Below are positions 60,058 through 64,000 of a stretch of DNA of 64,000 nucleotides, piece by piece. Source of the stretch: Peptococcaceae bacterium BICA1-7 (lineage in GTDB: Bacteria; Bacillota; Desulfotomaculia; Desulfotomaculales; Desulfocucumaceae). The stretch is taken from the NCBI GenBank assembly GCA_000802095.1, contig JUEB01000033.1, positions 124,001 through 188,000 on the forward strand. The letters run 5' to 3'. The notes below the pieces were generated by a model, which ran no database searches, was not told the DNA's origin, and worked only from the letters and a program-made list of their open reading frames with translations. Numbering within the stretch: the first letter of the stretch is position 1; each line of letters begins with the position of its first letter. Made by a program: the position numbers and the translations under genes.

Positions 60058-61254
60058 ATGAATAACAATGAGGTTATTCAAATGGGCGATAAATATCTTA
60101 TGAAAACTTACGGCAGGCTGCAGATGGCACTGGTAAAGGGAAGCGGGGCCAGGGTCTGGGACGCCGACGGCAATGAGTACCTGGATTTTGTAGGCGGCCT
60201 GGCTGTGAACGCACTGGGTCACGCCCATCCGGCGGTGACCAGGGCCATTGCGGATCAGGCTGAAACATTGATGCATGTATCAAATCTCTACTATATAGAG
60301 CCCCAGGTGAAGCTGGCCCGGATACTGGCGGAAAACTCCTGCGGAGACAGGGTTTTCTTCTGCAACAGCGGGGCCGAGGCCAACGAGGCGGCCATAAAGC
60401 TGGCCAGAAAGCACGCCAAGGTGTGCGGTCATCCTGATAAGTACGAGATCATCACGGCACTCAAGTCCTTCCATGGCCGTACCCTGGCTACCATTACTGC
60501 CACGGGGCAGGCCAAGTACCAGCAGGGTTTCGAGCCGCTGCCTTCGGGATTTAGGTACGTTCCCTTCAACGACCTGGAGGCCCTTAAAGCGGCGGTGGGT
60601 CCCAACACCTGCGCGGTGATGCTGGAGCCTGTCCAGGGAGAGGGCGGGGTAAACCCGGCTGATCCCGGCTATTTGCAGGGGGTCAGACAGCTTTGTAATG
60701 AAGAGGGGCTGCTGCTTATATTTGACGAGGTTCAGTCCGGGCTGGGCAGAACAGGAAAACTTCTGGCCCACCAGCACTACGGGGTTGACCCGGACATTTT
60801 CACACTGGCCAAGGCACTGGGGGGAGGGTTCCCCATAGGGGCGGCGGTGGCCGTGGAGAAAGTGGCCGCGTCCTTTGTGCCCGGGGATCACGCCTCCACC
60901 TTTGGAGGCAACCCACTGGCCTGCGCGGCCGGGCTTGCCGTCATGGACCAGCTGATCAACCGGGGAGTGGTGGAAAACGCTGCCCGGGTGGGGGATTATT
61001 TCAAGAATAAGCTTAAAGAGATGGCCTCCCGCCATTCCTTTGTAAAAGAGGTGCGGGGCCTGGGTCTGATACTGGGGATGGAGCTGGACGTTAACGGCGG
61101 GGAAATAGTGACTCGCTGCCAGGACAGGGGCCTTTTGATAAATTGTGTGAACGGCAATGTGCTGCGGTTCCTGCCCCCCCTTGTGATCACCCCGGGCGAT
61201 GTGGATCAGGCCGCTGGAATCCTGGAGAAGGTTTTGGAAGAAGTAAGCACATAA
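60058..61254 (+). CDS. argD: Acetylornithine aminotransferase
   Basis: The ~398-residue class III PLP aminotransferase has [77 protein letters not shown] and the PLP Lys in [14 protein letters not shown]. It makes N-acetylornithine from the semialdehyde and glutamate. ATG 60058 is preferred to GTG 60049 by fit to the family. It lies downstream of the repeat element and 19 bases before carB. Confidence 0.95.
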   Translation: MNNNEVIQMGDKYLMKTYGRLQMALVKGSGARVWDADGNEYLDFVGGLAVNALGHAHPAVTRAIADQAETLMHVSNLYYIEPQVKLARILAENSCGDRVFFCNSGAEANEAAIKLARKHAKVCGHPDKYEIITALKSFHGRTLATITATGQAKYQQGFEPLPSGFRYVPFNDLEALKAAVGPNTCAVMLEPVQGEGGVNPADPGYLQGVRQLCNEEGLLLIFDEVQSGLGRTGKLLAHQHYGVDPDIFTLAKALGGGFPIGAAVAVEKVAASFVPGDHASTFGGNPLACAAGLAVMDQLINRGVVENAARVGDYFKNKLKEMASRHSFVKEVRGLGLILGMELDVNGGEIVTRCQDRGLLINCVNGNVLRFLPPLVITPGDVDQAAGILEKVLEEVST

Positions 61255-61273
61255 TTTCCCGGGAGGAATTAAT

Positions 61274-64000
61274 TTGCCTAAAAGAAATGACCTGAAAAAA
61301 GTGATGGTTATAGGGTCCGGCCCTATAGTAATAGGGCAGGCCGCAGAATTTGACTACGCCGGCACCCAGGCCTGCAAGGCCCTTGCCGAGGAAGGGATCG
61401 AGGTGGTGCTGGTAAACTCCAACCCGGCCACCATCATGACCGACGCAGGGATTGCCGATCAGGTATATATAGAGCCGCTAAACCCGGAAAGCATCTCGGC
61501 CATAATCAAAAGGGAGCGGCCCCAGGGGCTTTTGCCCACCCTGGGCGGGCAGACAGGGCTGAACCTGGCGGTGGAGCTGGCTGAAAGGGGTATACTGAAG
61601 GAATACGGGGTGGAGCTTTTGGGCACCTCCCTGGATACCATAAAAAGGGCCGAGGACCGGGAGCTTTTCAAGGCTACCATGCTGGATATAGGCGAGCCGG
61701 TGCCCGAGAGCGCTATTGCCACAACTCTGGAGGGAGCCCGGGAATTTGCCGAACTGGTGGGCTTTCCGGTTATTGTCCGCCCGGCCTACACCCTTGGGGG
61801 CACCGGCGGGGGAATAGTGGAAAATGATCAGGAGCTCACCGACACCGTCAGCAGGGGTCTCAAGATGAGCATGATCGGCCAGGTGCTGATGGAAAGAAGT
61901 GTGGCCGGCTGGAAGGAAATAGAGTACGAGGTGATGAGGGACGGTGCTGATAACTGCATCACCATATGCAATATGGAAAACATCGACCCCATAGGCATAC
62001 ATACCGGGGACAGCATAGTGGTGGCCCCCTCCCAGACCCTGGCTGACCGGGAGTACCAGCTGCTGCGGACAGCATCACTGAAAATCATCAGGGCACTAAA
62101 GGTTGAGGGGGGCTGCAATGTTCAGTTCGCCCTGGACCCATACAGCTTTAATTATTACGTTATTGAGGTCAATCCCCGGGTCAGCCGGTCCAGCGCCCTG
62201 GCCTCCAAGGCCACCGGCTATCCCATCGCCAAGATGGCCGCCAAGGTTGCCATAGGCCTTAACCTGGATGAGATAGTAAACCCCGTTACCGGCAAGACCA
62301 CGGCCTGCTTCGAGCCAACCCTGGACTACGTGGTGGCTAAAATTCCCCGCTGGCCCTTTGACAAGTTCAGCAGCGCCGACAGGTCCCTGGGCACCCAGAT
62401 GAAGGCCACCGGGGAGGTTATGGCCATTGACCGGTCCTTCGAGGGGGCACTCTTAAAGGCTGTGCGGTCCCTGGAAATAGGTGTGGACAGCTTAAGGCTA
62501 AAAGGATCGGCCAGTTGGAGCGAGATGGAGCTGGAAAACAGGCTCTCCAGGCCCAATGACGAAAGGCTTTTCGCCATTGCCGAGGCCTTCCGGAGGTTTT
62601 GGGCCATGCGTGAGGTTTTTCAGTTAACCAGCATTGATTATTTCTTTCTGGAGAAGATAAAAAATATAGTGGTCACCGAGGGAGAGCTGAAGGCCTGCGG
62701 AGGCGGTCCTGAACCCGCCCTGCTGAAAAGGGCCAAGGAAATGGGCATGTCCGACACCCAGGTGGCCCGGCTTACCAAAATCACCCCCGAAGGCATAAGG
62801 GATTTAAGAAAAAAGATGAATATCATGCCTGCCTTCAAGGTGGTGGACACCTGTTCGGCCGAATTCGAGTCGTCCACCCCTTATTACTATTCAACCTATG
62901 ACTCCCAGGATGAGGTGGTGGTCTCAGACCGCGAAAAGGTCCTGGTGCTGGGATCAGGCCCCATAAGGATAGGCCAGGGAATAGAGTTTGACTACTGCTC
63001 GGTGCACTCGGTATGGGGGCTGAAGGCCGAGGGAGTGGAGTCCATCATTATAAACAACAACCCTGAAACGGTAAGCACCGACTTTGACACCTCCGACAAG
63101 CTTTATTTCGAGCCCCTTACCCTGGAGGATGTGCTGAATGTCATAGACAAGGAAAAGCCCGCAGGCGTGGTTGTGCAGTTTGGCGGCCAGACCGCCATAA
63201 ACCTGGCCGGTGAGCTGTACTCCTGCGGGGTTAACATACTGGGCACCCCGGTGGAGAGCATAGACGCCGCCGAGGATAGGGAAAAATTCGGTGACCTTCT
63301 GCGATTGCTAAATGTTCCCCAGACCGAGGGCAGCACCGCCTTCGATGTTATGGGGGCTCTGAATATAGCCGGCCGGCTTGGCTATCCGGTGTTGGTGCGT
63401 CCCTCTTACGTGCTGGGAGGCCGGGCCATGGAGATAGTGCACAGTGACCAGGAGCTCTTAAAGTACATGGAAACCGCCGTTCAGGTGTCTCCCAAACACC
63501 CGGTGCTGGTCGACAAGTATGTCCGGGGCAAAGAGGTGGAGGTCGATGCCATAGGTGACGGAAAGGAAATATTCATTCCCGGCATAATGGAGCACGTGGA
63601 GCGGGCCGGGGTCCACTCCGGCGACAGCATAGCTGTCTACCCTCCCCAGACCCTTACCGGAGAGGAAATGGAGACCATCGTGGACTATACGGTGCGCATT
63701 GGCAAGGCTCTTAAGGTATGCGGGCTGATCAACATACAGTACGTGGTGGGAGAGGGCGGGATATTCGTCCTGGAAGTCAATCCCAGGGCCTCGCGCACCG
63801 TGCCGGTATTGAGCAAGGTAACCGGAGTCCCCATGGTCCAGGTGGCCACCAGGGCCATGCTGGGCCGCAGCCTGGAGTCTATGGGGTACCGGGGCGGACT
63901 GGGCACTGTGTCCCATCTGGTGACGGTAAAGGCCCCTGTGTTTTCCTTTGAAAAGCTGGGGCTGGTGGAGACCTCCCTGGGGCCTGAGATGAAGTCCACC
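61274..64000 (+). CDS. carB: Carbamoyl-phosphate synthase large subunit, arginine-operon copy (3' end outside window)
   Basis: The ~909 residues present include [45 protein letters not shown]-type metal motifs ([20 protein letters not shown]), the second-half start [17 protein letters not shown] and [16 protein letters not shown]. The C-terminal allosteric domain is cut by the window edge. TTG 61274 follows GGGAGGAATTAAT. It comes directly after argD; the carA gene usually found here is absent from the gap. Composition matches its neighbours, and the motifs are of the Firmicute style, unlike the carB at 12116. Confidence 0.93.
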   Translation, partial: MPKRNDLKKVMVIGSGPIVIGQAAEFDYAGTQACKALAEEGIEVVLVNSNPATIMTDAGIADQVYIEPLNPESISAIIKRERPQGLLPTLGGQTGLNLAVELAERGILKEYGVELLGTSLDTIKRAEDRELFKATMLDIGEPVPESAIATTLEGAREFAELVGFPVIVRPAYTLGGTGGGIVENDQELTDTVSRGLKMSMIGQVLMERSVAGWKEIEYEVMRDGADNCITICNMENIDPIGIHTGDSIVVAPSQTLADREYQLLRTASLKIIRALKVEGGCNVQFALDPYSFNYYVIEVNPRVSRSSALASKATGYPIAKMAAKVAIGLNLDEIVNPVTGKTTACFEPTLDYVVAKIPRWPFDKFSSADRSLGTQMKATGEVMAIDRSFEGALLKAVRSLEIGVDSLRLKGSASWSEMELENRLSRPNDERLFAIAEAFRRFWAMREVFQLTSIDYFFLEKIKNIVVTEGELKACGGGPEPALLKRAKEMGMSDTQVARLTKITPEGIRDLRKKMNIMPAFKVVDTCSAEFESSTPYYYSTYDSQDEVVVSDREKVLVLGSGPIRIGQGIEFDYCSVHSVWGLKAEGVESIIINNNPETVSTDFDTSDKLYFEPLTLEDVLNVIDKEKPAGVVVQFGGQTAINLAGELYSCGVNILGTPVESIDAAEDREKFGDLLRLLNVPQTEGSTAFDVMGALNIAGRLGYPVLVRPSYVLGGRAMEIVHSDQELLKYMETAVQVSPKHPVLVDKYVRGKEVEVDAIGDGKEIFIPGIMEHVERAGVHSGDSIAVYPPQTLTGEEMETIVDYTVRIGKALKVCGLINIQYVVGEGGIFVLEVNPRASRTVPVLSKVTGVPMVQVATRAMLGRSLESMGYRGGLGTVSHLVTVKAPVFSFEKLGLVETSLGPEMKST

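Overview
The window looks like chromosomal DNA of an anaerobic, probably spore-forming Clostridia/Peptococcia-type Firmicute (Desulfotomaculum/Pelotomaculum-like). This is inferred from strong GGAGG ribosome sites, GTG/TTG starts, an SLH surface protein, a copper-amine-oxidase-N stalk protein, DUF421 proteins, YlqG/YlqH-like flagellar paralogs and a cobalamin-riboswitch pair of ThiC paralogs typical of anaerobic benzimidazole synthesis. No species can be named from sequence alone.

The window has two halves with visibly different composition, and the change falls at the tmRNA gene (ssrA, 40930-41282, minus). The left, AT-richer half (1 to ~40.9 kb) is gene-sparse and patchy. It holds a sensor kinase cut by the window edge; two copies of a YeiH-family membrane protein, each followed by a tiny one-helix membrane protein; an OpuC-type osmoprotectant ABC operon; a PC4/YdbC protein with an apparent AUA start; a coiled-coil/HTH protein behind two LexA-like boxes; an orphan carB; AraC regulators; a proline-racemase/dipeptidase pair; an L,D-transpeptidase; three DUF421 genes; a two-component system; a metallo-hydrolase; a TraB protein; a tyrosinase-PASTA protein; a large SLH protein; a truncated group II intron; and hicB with a frameshifted hicA. 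Between these lie gene fragments and, most strikingly, at least six same-direction degenerate copies of the tmRNA gene.

The right, GC-richer half (41.3-64 kb) is compact. It carries ssrA-smpB, an HD protein and a thioesterase, an acyl-CoA ligase, a cobalamin riboswitch with terminator driving two ThiC paralogs (probable bzaA-bzaB for 5-hydroxybenzimidazole), deoC, a TetR regulator, FlhB/FliK-like genes, a LysE exporter, an AmmeMemoRadiSam gene pair (Memo-AMMECR1 fusion and radical SAM partner), a Sir2 deacylase, a DUF72 protein, sfsA and an arginine operon argJ-argC-argB-argD-carB with a likely ArgR operator. This half has its own repeat family: CAGAATACAGAAGTCAG tracts joined to CACAGAG inverted repeats.

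The best candidates for something undescribed are the tmRNA-derived dispersed repeat family, whose members share a replaced T-arm, and the duplicated YeiH plus micro-membrane-protein module with a switch-like leader. The LexA-box coiled-coil protein, the AUA-start ydbC and the tyrosinase-PASTA fusion in a probable anaerobe are further leads.
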